This document shows positions 37,410 through 47,999 of a DNA stretch of 64,000 nt, one piece after another; the first letter of the stretch is position 1; every line of letters starts with the position of its first letter. The stretch lies in contig MKUL01000043.1 in the NCBI GenBank assembly GCA_001897795.1, forward strand, positions 1 through 64,000, read 5' to 3'. The notes under the pieces were generated by a model. That model was not told the DNA's origin and did no database searches. It was given only the letters and a program-made list of their open reading frames with translations. The DNA comes from Alphaproteobacteria bacterium 41-28. Lineage in GTDB: Bacteria; Pseudomonadota; Alphaproteobacteria; UBA9655. Both the position numbers and the translations under genes were made by a program.

Positions 37410-37994
37410 ATGCCCATTTTACCGGACACTTGGATTCGTGAACGCGCCCACCAAGGTATGATTGAACCCTTTGTTGAACATCAGGAAAAACAAGGCGTTA
37501 TTTCATATGGACTCTCTTCCTATGGCTATGATGCCCGCGTATCGGACGAATTCAAAATCTTTACAAACGTAGATAATGACCTTGTGGATCCTAAAAATTT
37601 TTCCCAGTCAGGGTTTGTCGATCGACAAACCAACATTTGTGTTATTCCGCCCAACAGCTTTGTTTTAGCAAGAACAGTCGAATATTTTCGCATTCCTCGC
37701 GATGTTCTCGTTATTTGTCTTGGTAAATCTACTTATGCCCGGTGTGGAATTATTGTCAATGTCACTCCTCTTGAACCTGAATGGGAAGGACATGTTACGT
37801 TAGAATTTTCAAATACAACCCCTCTGCCCGCAAAAATCTATGCAAATGAAGGCGCTTGCCAATTCCTTTTCTTAAAAGGAGAATCTCTTTGTGAGGTTTC
37901 TTATCGAGACCGCCATGGAAAGTATATGGGACAAAAGGGCGTGACTTTACCCAAAATTATCGAAGAGAACATAAAAACACGAAAGGCTTCATAA
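37410..37994 (+). CDS. dcd: dCTP deaminase
   Basis: [71 protein letters not shown]. Confidence 0.95.
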   Translation: MPILPDTWIRERAHQGMIEPFVEHQEKQGVISYGLSSYGYDARVSDEFKIFTNVDNDLVDPKNFSQSGFVDRQTNICVIPPNSFVLARTVEYFRIPRDVLVICLGKSTYARCGIIVNVTPLEPEWEGHVTLEFSNTTPLPAKIYANEGACQFLFLKGESLCEVSYRDRHGKYMGQKGVTLPKIIEENIKTRKAS

Positions 37995-39262
37995 TGGATA
38001 AAATAGCGATCCGAGGGGGCATTCCTCTACATGGCGATATCAAAATAAGTGGGGCTAAGAATGCTGCTCTTCCCTTAATGGCCACATGCCTTCTCACGGA
38101 CAAACCCCTTCATCTTGTGAATGTTCCAAAGCTCTCCGACATTGCGAGCATGTCTGAACTTTTATCCCAGCTCGGCGTTGTCGTTGAGCTCGAGACGTCC
38201 CCAGAACATCAAACGATGCATCTTTGCGCCAAAGACCTTTCAAGTACAACAGCAGCTTATGATGTTGTCAGGAAAATGCGGGCATCCGTTCTGGTTTTAG
38301 GGCCTCTTGTGGCTCGCGCTGGAGAAGCTCATGTTTCCCTTCCAGGAGGATGCGCGATTGGAACCCGCCCTATCGATCTTCATCTGAAAGGCCTTGAAGC
38401 CTTGGGAGCTGAAATTACCCTCAAAGAAGGATATGTCCATGCGTATGCTTCTAAGGGATTAAGGGGGGCTACATTCACATTCCCTATGGTTTCTGTGACA
38501 GGTACAGAAAATCTTATGATGGCAGCGACCCTTGCCAAAGGTCAAACCCGCCTTATCAACGTCGCGCGGGAGCCTGAAGTCACTGATCTTGCCCATTGTT
38601 TAAATGCCATGGGGGCAAAAATTTCAGGAATGGGAACTGATTCTCTTGTCATTGAAGGCGTGAATCAACTTAACGGGACGACCCATCAGGTCATCGCGGA
38701 CCGGATTGAAGTCGGAACCTACGCCATGGCAGCCGCTTTAACAGGGGGCAAAGTCCGCCTCAAGGGAGCCCGCCTAGATCTCGTACCAACCGCAGCTTCG
38801 CTTTTACTCCAGGCAGGCGTTTCTTTGGAAGACGAAGGGGATGCGCTTCTCGTCAAAGCTCCTCTGACTGGCCTTCAAGGTGTTGACGTTATGACTGAGC
38901 CTTTCCCTGGCTTCGCCACTGACCTTCAGGCCCAATGGATGGCTCTCATGAGTGTAGCAGAGGGAGCTTCCATGATCACGGAAACCATTTTTGAAAACCG
39001 CTTCATGCACGTGCCAGAGCTCTGCCGGATGGGCGCCAACATCACTGTCCATGGCTCCTCAGCCCTTGTCAGAGGTGTGAAGGGACTCAAAGGGGCCCCT
39101 GTTATGGCAACTGACCTAAGAGCTTCTGTCTCCTTGGTTTTAGCTGGCCTTGTGGCCGAAGGAGAGACGATCGTTAGCCGGGTTTATCACTTGGATCGTG
39201 GATATGAAAGGGTTGAAGAAAAATTAAGAGCCTGTGGGGCTGACATTCGTCGTGTTCGATAA
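37994..39262 (+). CDS. murA: UDP-N-acetylglucosamine 1-carboxyvinyltransferase
   Basis: [47 protein letters not shown] overlaps dcd stop. Confidence 0.96.
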   Translation: MDKIAIRGGIPLHGDIKISGAKNAALPLMATCLLTDKPLHLVNVPKLSDIASMSELLSQLGVVVELETSPEHQTMHLCAKDLSSTTAAYDVVRKMRASVLVLGPLVARAGEAHVSLPGGCAIGTRPIDLHLKGLEALGAEITLKEGYVHAYASKGLRGATFTFPMVSVTGTENLMMAATLAKGQTRLINVAREPEVTDLAHCLNAMGAKISGMGTDSLVIEGVNQLNGTTHQVIADRIEVGTYAMAAALTGGKVRLKGARLDLVPTAASLLLQAGVSLEDEGDALLVKAPLTGLQGVDVMTEPFPGFATDLQAQWMALMSVAEGASMITETIFENRFMHVPELCRMGANITVHGSSALVRGVKGLKGAPVMATDLRASVSLVLAGLVAEGETIVSRVYHLDRGYERVEEKLRACGADIRRVR

Positions 39263-39301
39263 TATATAATAGGTAAGAGTGAAAGAGTGAGATGGAAGAA
39301 A

Positions 39302-39733
39302 ATGTCCTATAAACCTTTACAAATGACGGCCGAAGATAGGGATGACCTTCAGGTTATTGCCGCATGTCTTCAAGACGCCCTGATTCCCCTCTCCGGAATG
39401 GAATATGATCGGACGAGTGGTCACTTTCACCTAATCGCTAATCGCTTCTGTTGGGAGTGTGAACCGGAAAATCTAGATGGCAATTCCTATTATGCTCGCG
39501 TCGCTGCTGGGGTTGCTTTCCATCACGTAAAAGATGTTCACAAAAAGGGCTTTGACCCTCAAAGCAAAAATGAGCTCATCAATCTTCTTACGATCCATCA
39601 TGAGGAGAATGACTGTATTCATCTCATCTTCTCAGGAGGATCAGAAATCAAACTCAGCGTGAATAAGCTCTCTTGTCACCTGAAAGACGTGGATGAGCCT
39701 TATCCAACCCCGAACCAACCGGTTCATCCTTAA
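39302..39733 (+). CDS. DUF2948-family protein
   Basis: MTAEDRDDLQVIAACLQDALIPLSGMEYD; position after murA as in many alphaproteobacteria. Confidence 0.8.
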   Translation: MSYKPLQMTAEDRDDLQVIAACLQDALIPLSGMEYDRTSGHFHLIANRFCWECEPENLDGNSYYARVAAGVAFHHVKDVHKKGFDPQSKNELINLLTIHHEENDCIHLIFSGGSEIKLSVNKLSCHLKDVDEPYPTPNQPVHP

Positions 39734-39742
39734 GAAATCTGC

Positions 39743-40441
39743 TCATTTTTTTGTTAGGTCTGTTCGCTCAACGCACACAACAGCTGGCATAGATTTACCA
39801 TTTATTGACATGTTAGTTATCCAGCCTGTTACTTTTGCTACTGCCATGGTACTGGGGATAGCTTGATGACCTGTACCAATCATTCCCACGTCTTGAATAA
39901 CGGGTATAAAACATTGTTGGTTTAGGCAATTAACTGGTCTATAAGCCCACCCTGTTGAAGTTGCAGTTCCTTTCAAAATCTCTCCTCCAACTTGAACCTG
40001 ATATTCTGATTGAAGGGCTCTATCTCCACATCGTTCAGGATAATTTGGAGATGGTTCGGGCGTCTGATTTTGTACTATTTTAATGTAATTCTTGACAGTA
40101 TTAAATTTTTTAGTGATTGATTGGGCTGTTGCTTGAAGTGCTTGAATATCTGGTTTAAGATCGTTTTTGCCATCGCCTAGGTTGAGGATTTTTTCAGCTA
40201 ACTGTATCTGTGGTCCTGTATTAATTCCCCATCCGACCTTATTATTTAATTGAACGAGCTGATCATCATATGTTTTTTGGAGGTTAGTAATAGCCGTTAG
40301 ATATGCTTGAAAAGCTGCAGCCAAAGAATCTGCTTTATTCGGGGCCACTGCAGGCTGAGATTCGGCTCCCTGAGTAGATACAAGTGTCATCACGCTTCCC
40401 GATAAGACAATTAGCAGACTTGCTGACAAAATTTTTTTCAT
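39743..40441 (-). CDS. Hypothetical exported protein
   Basis: Signal peptide MKKILSASLLIVLSGSVMTLVSTQGA. Confidence 0.6.
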   Translation of the reverse strand: MKKILSASLLIVLSGSVMTLVSTQGAESQPAVAPNKADSLAAAFQAYLTAITNLQKTYDDQLVQLNNKVGWGINTGPQIQLAEKILNLGDGKNDLKPDIQALQATAQSITKKFNTVKNYIKIVQNQTPEPSPNYPERCGDRALQSEYQVQVGGEILKGTATSTGWAYRPVNCLNQQCFIPVIQDVGMIGTGHQAIPSTMAVAKVTGWITNMSINGKSMPAVVCVERTDLTKK

Positions 40442-40537
40442 TTTATTCCTTCTTGGGTAATTTTATAAACTTATGATATAAGATAAATAGTTAAGATCTT
40501 CTTAATAAGAGATTGGCCTAAAAAAGGGAGAGCCTCC

Positions 40538-40990
40538 ATGCGTACCAGTTTAATTTTCTTATGTTTTTTAATCTTTTCTTCGATGGAGCTGCAAAGAGCA
40601 CGCGCCCAAGAACCCGTCATCTGTGATCCCATGCAAGCGATTGCTGTAAACCTTGAGATTGTCATCCCAAATCCGGTCTTGGAAGATTTAAGGAAAAGAG
40701 GAATCCAACAATTGTCTCTTACTCCCGCTGTGAATTTTGGCTGGAGAAAAACATTTCCTGTTCAAAGTGGGGCCAGATTAACGCTTGTAGATAACGCAGA
40801 TCCTCTCACCATTGACATGCAGGAGGGGCTTTTAGTGACCTATAAAACCTGTCTTGGTGATATCGTATATGCCTATTGCCAAATGACAAATGAATGTTTG
40901 AAAGGAGAGTATCCAAAGGATGTGAGACTTCACCTCACTCCCGCTCTCGGACAATGTGAGATTGAGGTTTTGTGCACTCAGTGCAATTAA
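40538..40990 (+). CDS. Hypothetical exported protein
   Basis: N-terminal signal; SD-like aaaagggagag upstream. Confidence 0.55.
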   Translation: MRTSLIFLCFLIFSSMELQRARAQEPVICDPMQAIAVNLEIVIPNPVLEDLRKRGIQQLSLTPAVNFGWRKTFPVQSGARLTLVDNADPLTIDMQEGLLVTYKTCLGDIVYAYCQMTNECLKGEYPKDVRLHLTPALGQCEIEVLCTQCN

Positions 40991-41002
40991 GGTGAAGAGT
41001 TG

Positions 41003-41161
41003 TCATTCCGACTCTTCTTCCCAAGTGTCGGGCTGATAGGAAACAACAACAAAGTTTTTATATAAACATTCCGAAGAGATCGGCTTGCCATTATGGCCTT
41101 TTTCCATCACATCTTGCCAAATTTCATTGGTGCGATAATAACGCCCTTCCCTTCTTAACAT
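41003..41161 (-). CDS. Small hypothetical protein (52 aa)
   Basis: MLRREGRYYRTNEIWQDVMEKGHNGKPISSECLYKNFVVVSYQPDTWEEESE; below the track cutoff. Confidence 0.35.
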   Translation of the reverse strand: MLRREGRYYRTNEIWQDVMEKGHNGKPISSECLYKNFVVVSYQPDTWEEESE

Positions 41162-41733
41162 CTTATGATTTTTCTCATAAATATGATATTTAAGAAGTGG
41201 ACAAGTAGAGGAGCGGATTTCTGATATCCCCCTTTGTAATATAGAACAACAGATATGATTAAGGGACCAACCAAAGCTCCCAACTGATCCAAGGCTTCAT
41301 GAACCCCAAAGGCCCATCCCATCCCAATGTGACTTCCCGCATGAGAGAGCATCGCATCTCGCGCTGGCGTGCGGATGGCTTTGCCAGCGCGTTCTAAAAT
41401 AATGAGAAGAGACGCTATCTGCCAATTCCCAGCGAGAGCCAAAGCAGGGACGGCTAAGAGGTTGATAAAATATCCAATAATGGTAATCATCCAATACCGT
41501 TGCGTTTTATCAGCAAGATAGCCAGAGACCAGGCGAAGAGAATATCCCAAAAATTCTCCAAACCCTGCGACAAATCCAACGAGAGCTGCACTCGCTCCAA
41601 AAGTCGCGAGAAAGGGACCGGTGATACTTCTCGCCGCCTCATAGGTCATATCTGCAAAAAGGCTTGTGAGTCCCATAAGAAGAATAAACTTAAGGGCGGA
41701 GGATTTAGAAATATCTCTTTTTTGACGCGTCAA
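41155..41733 (-). pseudogene. Truncated MFS transporter (N-terminal half only)
   Basis: FADMTYEAARSITGPFLATFGASAALVGFVAGFGEFLGYSLRLVSGYLAD; stops after about 190 aa, MFS proteins are about 400 aa. Confidence 0.75.
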
Positions 41734-41802
41734 AATTTTTTTCTCTTATTTTATTTGTGCTAACAAAATGCTCTTTCCTTCCTAAGGGAAGAGCTCCTTC
41801 AT

Positions 41803-42324
41803 TTATTTGCCATATAAGGTGTTATAAAGCGATAAGATGCGTGTAAACTCAGGACCCTGTATGACCAAAACTTGCGCCTCACAGTATTTTTCAAAGTTCT
41901 GAATTTTTTCTGAAATATTTCTTTCAAGGTTAGGATCAACATTAGGACTGTTTTTAATCAAATTATTCATTTCAGTTTCCTGAGTCAGCCGACCTCGAGT
42001 AAACTCGTTGTTCAAAGATTCGCGACCATTATAACGGGTTTTGTACATGTCAAATGTAAACAGACGTTTTACTACGCCTAATTTAGTGCATACACTGATG
42101 TTTTTATTACAAACTGATGTACCCGTATTATGATCCCAGAGATGCTCTACCACATCAGGAAGCATATCTCTTTGCATTTCTTGGCATTTATTTCCTGCTT
42201 CTTTTACTTTAGAAAGAAGATCCGCTTTTGTTAAAGCCTTTGCCGCTGAAAATGGCATTTGTCCTAAGAACACAACTAGAAGAATGAAGCTACTCATAAT
42301 AGAGTTTTTTAAATAAATCTGCAT
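41803..42324 (-). CDS. Hypothetical exported protein
   Basis: Signal peptide and 173-aa ORF. Confidence 0.55.
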   Translation of the reverse strand: MQIYLKNSIMSSFILLVVFLGQMPFSAAKALTKADLLSKVKEAGNKCQEMQRDMLPDVVEHLWDHNTGTSVCNKNISVCTKLGVVKRLFTFDMYKTRYNGRESLNNEFTRGRLTQETEMNNLIKNSPNVDPNLERNISEKIQNFEKYCEAQVLVIQGPEFTRILSLYNTLYGK

Positions 42325-42327
42325 GAT

Positions 42328-42597
42328 TTACCTCTCTGCCGTTTTAAGGGATTTTTCTAGATTCTCTTGGGGCTTCGTTAAAAATGAAGATAAATCTCGT
42401 TCTCCTACGGGAACCCACCCTTGTCGTTGAGGGGATTGGAGGAGACGAGGATCGTCTTTTTTGTTCCATTCTGCGTGGGCTAAGGAAGTAAATGTTATTA
42501 TTATACCTATTAATAATGGGACAATCATAAGAAGAAAAAATTGCTTTTTTGTGAGTGTATTATGGCAACTGTATTTTTCTTTCATGAACTGTCTCAC
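42328..42597 (-). CDS. Hypothetical exported protein
   Basis: TM/signal region FLLMIVPLLIGIIITFTSLAHA; upstream of and same strand as 41803-42324. Confidence 0.5.
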   Translation of the reverse strand: MRQFMKEKYSCHNTLTKKQFFLLMIVPLLIGIIITFTSLAHAEWNKKDDPRLLQSPQRQGWVPVGERDLSSFLTKPQENLEKSLKTAER

Positions 42598-42749
42598 TCA
42601 AAGTTGAAGAACATATAGTTATAGTATCAGTGAAGTTTAAAATATTCGTTAAGACATCCTTCCTAAATTGTTAATTTTCGTTTTTATTGTTCTTGAAAAG
42701 GCCACAAGAAAAGATGTAATGTCGCTACAATTGAGGAAAAAGGATATAA

Positions 42750-43727
42750 ATGTCACTGCATATCGGACCAGTTGAATTGAAAGATCGGGTCATTTTAGCC
42801 CCCATGTCAGGGGTTACCGATATGCCTTTTCGCCGCCTTGTCAAACGGCGGGGGGTGGCTCTTGTCATTTCAGAAATGATTGCTAGCCAAGCGATGATTC
42901 GTCAAACCCGGCAATCTTTACGGATGTCAGCCCATGCTCCTGAAGAATATCCAATGGCAGTTCAACTTGCAGGATGTGAACCTAAAGTTATGGCAGAAGC
43001 TGCAAAGCTAAATGTAGACCGCGGAGCAATACTTATTGATATTAATATGGGCTGCCCAGCAAAAAAGGTTGTTAATGGTTATGCCGGATCGGCACTGATG
43101 CGCGATGAAAAGCATGCAGCTAAAATCATTGAAGCGACCGTCAAGGCTGTTAACATTCCTGTAACCCTAAAAATGCGTACGGGCTGGGATGATCAGAATC
43201 GTAATGCGCCCAGTCTTGCGAAAATCGCAGAAGACTGTGGTATCAAAATGATCACAGTCCACGGAAGAACACGGTGTCAGCTTTATAGTGGTAAATCAGA
43301 CTGGTCATTTATTCGCACGGTCAAGGATGCAGTCGATATTCCTGTTATTGGCAATGGGGATGTTGTGACAGTTGAGGATGCTAAGGAATTGTTATCCCTG
43401 TCAGGGGCAGACGGCGTTATGGTTGGACGAGGGGCCTATGGCCGGCCCTGGTTTTTGAACCAGATAAGTCATTTTCTTAAAACAGGAGAAAGTCTTCCTA
43501 ACCCCCCTTTAGAGGAACAGAAAGATCTTGTCTTAGAACATTTTGAAGATATGCTAGTCCATCATGGAGAGCATACGGGGCTGTTAATGGCTCGAAAACA
43601 TTTAGGTTGGTATAGTAAAGGATTGATAGGCTCTGCAGAGTTTCGTGTTGCAATTAATCAGACAAGCCTTCCTGAAGACGTTAGGGCTCTTGTGAAAACA
43701 TTTTATAACATGAACTTAGAAGGATGA
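42750..43727 (+). CDS. dusB: tRNA-dihydrouridine synthase (NifR3/DusB family)
   Basis: VILAPMSGVTDMPFRRLVKRRG, DINMGCPAKKVVNGYAGSALM, TVHGRTRCQLYSG. Confidence 0.95.
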   Translation: MSLHIGPVELKDRVILAPMSGVTDMPFRRLVKRRGVALVISEMIASQAMIRQTRQSLRMSAHAPEEYPMAVQLAGCEPKVMAEAAKLNVDRGAILIDINMGCPAKKVVNGYAGSALMRDEKHAAKIIEATVKAVNIPVTLKMRTGWDDQNRNAPSLAKIAEDCGIKMITVHGRTRCQLYSGKSDWSFIRTVKDAVDIPVIGNGDVVTVEDAKELLSLSGADGVMVGRGAYGRPWFLNQISHFLKTGESLPNPPLEEQKDLVLEHFEDMLVHHGEHTGLLMARKHLGWYSKGLIGSAEFRVAINQTSLPEDVRALVKTFYNMNLEG

Positions 43728-43999
43728 CTATGAATGACTTTAATCAGAAACTTTACAGTCTAGGACTTCAAGAAGTTATCGAGCGATATTTAAAGCACTA
43801 TTTTGATCTCCACGGGGATATCTTACCGGTGGAAGGGCTTTATCTTTGTTTGAAGAAGGAAGTAGAGCGAGCTTTAATCGTAGAAACCTTAAGACGGTTG
43901 AAAAGCAATCAAGTTCAGGTTGCTAAGCTTTTAGGGATCAATCGAAATACACTAAGGCGTAAGATATTAGATCTTGATATTTCTCTTGAGACTCTCTGA
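43724..43999 (+). CDS. Fis-type HTH protein; stand-alone NtrC C-terminal domain
   Basis: LYLCLKKEVERALIVETLRRLKSNQVQVAKLLGINRNTLRRKILDLDI, between dus and ntrY where ntrBC usually sit. Confidence 0.8.
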   Translation: MTMNDFNQKLYSLGLQEVIERYLKHYFDLHGDILPVEGLYLCLKKEVERALIVETLRRLKSNQVQVAKLLGINRNTLRRKILDLDISLETL

Positions 44000-44000
44000 G

Positions 44001-46190
44001 ATGACACTTCACCAAGCATGCGAAAACCTCAAAGAATGGGCTAATCGACATAACGTAGGACGCAAGCTTCTAATTCTCCTCGTTGGAGGATCGATTCTTT
44101 CCGTCCTTGCAACGTATGTGATGCTTACAAAAGCCCCGCCTTTTCTCAAGAGTCGAAGGATTCTTGTCGTTCTTTTAAGTCTTGATTTCGTCTTTTTAAT
44201 GACCCTTACGGCCGTTGTGGCCAAATATGTAGCCCAATTATGGGCAGAGAGAAAAAGCGATCAAGCAGGCTCCAAGCTTCATAGTCGCATCGTTGCAACC
44301 TTTAGCCTTTTAGCGATTGCCCCCACCATTCTTGTTGCCGGGTTTTCTGCTATTTTTTTTAATATCGTTATTCAAAGTTGGTTTAACCAAAGAGTGGAAA
44401 CAGCCATAGGTGAATCCATTGCCGTTGCTGGAGCTTATTTAGGGGAGCATCAAAAAGTCATTACGGCCAATGCTCAAGCCATGGCCGTAGAGCTTGCTCC
44501 ACAGGTGCAGTATTTGTCCTCGGAATCAAAAGCTCTCGATCAAAAACTAACGGATCAAACTCAATTACGTGCCCTCGATGAGGCTATCGTTTTTAATAGC
44601 AAAATGAAAATTTTAGGGCGATCGCGGTTTTCTTTTGCCTTAGATTTCGAGGCCATTCCTGCAAGTGACCTTGAATACGCAAAATCTGCTCCTGTCATTC
44701 ACACAAATGAAGAGAATGACAGAGTGAGAGCTCTCGTGGCTTTAGACCCATCGTCTAATACCTATCTATTGGTAGGCCGTCGCGTTTCTCCAACCGTTTT
44801 GAACCGCATTGAAAACGCGTCAAAGGCAGCGCACGAATATCAACGCCTCGAGGCGGAAGGATCAAGTATCGCTCTAAAATTAGCAGGAATCTTCGTGGGG
44901 ATAGCCCTTTTATTACTGTTAGCGGCTGTTCTGGGGGGACTGCTTTTTGCTAACAAACTGGCTCGTCCCATTCGTCGTTTAATTCAAGCTTCTGATGAAG
45001 TGTGTAAAGGTAATTTGTCAGTTCGTATCGCAGAAGAAGATGAAACGGTTGAACTTTCTTCTCTAACATCTGCTTTTAATCGCATGACAGAACAATTGGA
45101 ATCCCAGCGGGATGCGTTACTTATTGCTAATGAACAACTCGATGAACGTCGTCGTTTTACAGAAGCTGTATTAGCTGGGGTTTCAGCCGGAGTCATTGGC
45201 TTAGATGCCAAGGGCAATATCCACTTATCAAACCAATCGGCAGGTAAGCTTCTTCGTATTGATTTAAAGCATGAAATAGGACAAAAGTTTGTTAAAGTCG
45301 TTCCGGAAATGGCATCTCTTTTCCAAGAAATTAAAAAAAGGAAATCAGACTTTATTGAAAAACAAGTTGTTCTTAACCGGGAGGGACACGGTTACACCCT
45401 TTTAGTTCGTCTTTCCCTTAATCAAATGCGTGATAAGCTTACCGGCTATGTTGTGACATTTGATGACATTACCCAATTGGAAGCGGCTCAAAGAAAGGCT
45501 GCGTGGGCGGAAATGGCCCGGCGCATTGCCCATGAGATAAAAAATCCTTTAACACCAATTCAGCTTTCAGCAGAGCGATTAAAAAGACGATATAGTAAGC
45601 AAATTTCCCAAGATTCTGAAACATTTCAAAGTTGTGTGGACACCATTATTCGACAAGTCGGACACATTGGACAGATGGTTGGAGAGTTTTCTTCCTTCGC
45701 ACGTATGCCTGCCCCTCATATTAAACCTGAAGATTTGGTCCAAATTTGCAAAGAAGAAATTTTTTTACAACAGCATAGCCATTCTGAGCTTAAGATTGAG
45801 TTTATCTCATCTCTTGATTCTTTATTTTTCCCCTGCGACCGAGGGCAAATAGGACAAGTCCTTACAAATCTTATCCAGAATGCAAGCGAAGCGATAGAAG
45901 CAAAACAGACGCCTCACGGTCATTTGCAAGTATGGCTTGAAACTCAAGGACAGAACATCTTATTACGGGTCATCGATAATGGAATTGGGTTACCTTCAAT
46001 TGGGAGAGAGCGCTTAACGGAACCTTATGTAACATTTCGTGAAAAAGGAACGGGGCTGGGGCTTGCGATTGTGAAAAAAATCATAGAAGATCATGGAGGT
46101 AATTTAAGCTTCCAAGATTATCCAGGAGGGGGGGCCGTTGTACAAATTTCGTTTACGCGCATCAATACCCACCAGCAAGTTTTAAACTAG
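44001..46190 (+). CDS. ntrY: Nitrogen-regulation sensor histidine kinase NtrY
   Basis: HAMP, PAS, ARRIAHEIKNPLTPIQLSAERLKRRY H-box, GTGLGLAIVKKI; ATG 44001 preferred. Confidence 0.93.
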   Translation: MTLHQACENLKEWANRHNVGRKLLILLVGGSILSVLATYVMLTKAPPFLKSRRILVVLLSLDFVFLMTLTAVVAKYVAQLWAERKSDQAGSKLHSRIVATFSLLAIAPTILVAGFSAIFFNIVIQSWFNQRVETAIGESIAVAGAYLGEHQKVITANAQAMAVELAPQVQYLSSESKALDQKLTDQTQLRALDEAIVFNSKMKILGRSRFSFALDFEAIPASDLEYAKSAPVIHTNEENDRVRALVALDPSSNTYLLVGRRVSPTVLNRIENASKAAHEYQRLEAEGSSIALKLAGIFVGIALLLLLAAVLGGLLFANKLARPIRRLIQASDEVCKGNLSVRIAEEDETVELSSLTSAFNRMTEQLESQRDALLIANEQLDERRRFTEAVLAGVSAGVIGLDAKGNIHLSNQSAGKLLRIDLKHEIGQKFVKVVPEMASLFQEIKKRKSDFIEKQVVLNREGHGYTLLVRLSLNQMRDKLTGYVVTFDDITQLEAAQRKAAWAEMARRIAHEIKNPLTPIQLSAERLKRRYSKQISQDSETFQSCVDTIIRQVGHIGQMVGEFSSFARMPAPHIKPEDLVQICKEEIFLQQHSHSELKIEFISSLDSLFFPCDRGQIGQVLTNLIQNASEAIEAKQTPHGHLQVWLETQGQNILLRVIDNGIGLPSIGRERLTEPYVTFREKGTGLGLAIVKKIIEDHGGNLSFQDYPGGGAVVQISFTRINTHQQVLN

Positions 46191-46202
46191 GGAATGTTAA
46201 TA

Positions 46203-47582
46203 ATGGGCCAAGATATTTTAATTGTAGATGATGAGCCAGATATAAGAGATCTCGTGGCTGGGATTCTTAATGATGAAGGATTTGTATGTCGTGTTGCTTC
46301 TACCGGAGAAAAAGCTCTTGAGGAGATTTCCCTGAGACAACCTAATCTTTTGATTCTCGATGTATGGCTTGGTGATCCTCAATATGATGGCTTAAAAATT
46401 TTAGAGCTCATAAAAAAAACAAACTCTGATCTTCCAATTGTAATGATTAGTGGACACGGGACGGTTGAAACTGCCGTTAATGCCATTAAGTTGGGTGCTT
46501 ATGATTTTATTGAAAAGCCCTTCAAAACAGATCGTCTTTTGCTGATTGTGTCCAGAGCTCTTGAAGCTGCAAATTTGCGTCGGGAAAACCGCCATCTTAA
46601 GGAAGAAGTCAACACTCCTCCAATGATAGGAAATTCCACTCCCATTCAAGTTGTTCGGAAGACCATAGAAAAAGTAGCCCCCGCTAACAGTCGTGTTTTG
46701 ATGATCGGTCCTGCAGGTGTAGGGAAAGAACTTGCAGCACGCGAAATTCATGAAACCTCCAAACGCGCTTCCGGTCCTTTTTTGGTGCTTCATTGTAAGG
46801 CAGATTCTGAAGAGTCTTTAGAAGAACAGCTTTTTGGAAGTGAAGCTACGACTAACGTTCCCCGAAAACTGGGTGCGCTAGAGCAAGCACATGGGGGGTC
46901 TCTTTTCCTGGATGAGGTCACCGAACTTCCCCTTGACGTCCAAGCAAAATTGGTTCGATTTTTGCATGAACACGCTTTTAAACGTGTGAGAGGAGATCAT
47001 AAAGTCGTTGTGGATGTGCGCATGCTTGCTGCTTCAAAGCACGACATAAAGGCAGCCATTGAAAGAGGGTCCTTTCGAGAAGACTTATACTACCGACTTA
47101 ATGTCATCACTCTCCACCTGCCTCCTTTAAAAGAACGATGTGAGGATATACCAGAGCTTGTTTCTTATTTTATAGAACGCCTTTCGCGCCAGGCAGGTGT
47201 CCCCAAGCGTCAGTTTTCGGAATCGACTCTTGCCTTAATGAAAGCCTATGAATGGCCGGGTAACGTTCTTGAATTACGTAATGTCGTTGAAAAAGCGCTT
47301 ATTATCTCTCCAGCGGCTAATGATGTACCGGTTGCCCCTCATGAGTTACCTCCAGAGCTAAGAGGAGAAGAGCTTCCTTCCCTGACTCCACAGAGTTCTC
47401 CTGATTTTCTCTCCATGTCTTTACGAGAAGCGCGGGAATATTTTGAACGAGAGTACCTCCTTGCCCAGGTTCATAAGTTTGCCGGAAATATCTCACGCAC
47501 AGCAACCTTTATTGGGATGGAACGATCGGCTCTCCATCGAAAACTTCGCCAGCTTCAAGTGGAACGGAAGCGAAGAGCGTAA
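46203..47582 (+). CDS. ntrX: Nitrogen-assimilation response regulator NtrX
   Basis: ILIVDDEPDIRDLVAGIL receiver, sigma54-type AAA+ with degenerate GPAGVGKE, Fis HTH. Confidence 0.93.
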   Translation: MGQDILIVDDEPDIRDLVAGILNDEGFVCRVASTGEKALEEISLRQPNLLILDVWLGDPQYDGLKILELIKKTNSDLPIVMISGHGTVETAVNAIKLGAYDFIEKPFKTDRLLLIVSRALEAANLRRENRHLKEEVNTPPMIGNSTPIQVVRKTIEKVAPANSRVLMIGPAGVGKELAAREIHETSKRASGPFLVLHCKADSEESLEEQLFGSEATTNVPRKLGALEQAHGGSLFLDEVTELPLDVQAKLVRFLHEHAFKRVRGDHKVVVDVRMLAASKHDIKAAIERGSFREDLYYRLNVITLHLPPLKERCEDIPELVSYFIERLSRQAGVPKRQFSESTLALMKAYEWPGNVLELRNVVEKALIISPAANDVPVAPHELPPELRGEELPSLTPQSSPDFLSMSLREAREYFEREYLLAQVHKFAGNISRTATFIGMERSALHRKLRQLQVERKRRA

Positions 47583-47592
47583 ACTTTTCATC
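47436..47592 (+). repeat. Direct repeat copy 1: ntrX 3' end (in gene)
   Basis: 157 bp, about 149/157 identical by eye to 52520-52676. Confidence 0.95.
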
Positions 47593-47667
47593 GTACCCGG
47601 TTTGTTGGGTCGTGCTTGGGGGATTTTTTATCCAAAGATAGTCTTTAAAAATGATAATGAAGGACTC

Positions 47668-47779
47668 TAAATCGCCACTTCGCCTTAGCACTTCGTGCGA
47701 CGGCGTGGTCGCGAAGATGATTGCGGGAAACATACCCCCCACGTCTTTGCGAGGAGCTTTGCTCCGAAGCAATTCCAGT
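47668..47779. repeat. Palindromic repeat, family C
   Basis: ctctaaatcgccacttcgcc ... gaggagctttgctccgaagcaattccag. Confidence 0.75.
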
Positions 47780-47999
47780 CTTTTGTTACCCTAAGAGTAA
47801 ATATCTGATTAGTTTATTCCTTCTCATCCACTTTTTTTCTAGATTGCTTCGTCGCTTTCACTCCTCGCAATGCGACCCGATAAACCCGACAAAGTAGTTG
47901 TGCGGAATTTTTGAGAAAAAAAGGAGGAATTTGTAACAAAACAAACTTAACAAAACTGCTTTAAATTCCTCCTCTTTTGACGGCCACTGAGCAGGGAGG

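Noticed and set aside
47443-47670. Shifted-frame ORFs at 47443-47670 and 52527-52751 that look like paralogues
   Set aside because: Out-of-frame readings of the duplicated ntrX 3' end; the duplication is real, the ORFs are not.
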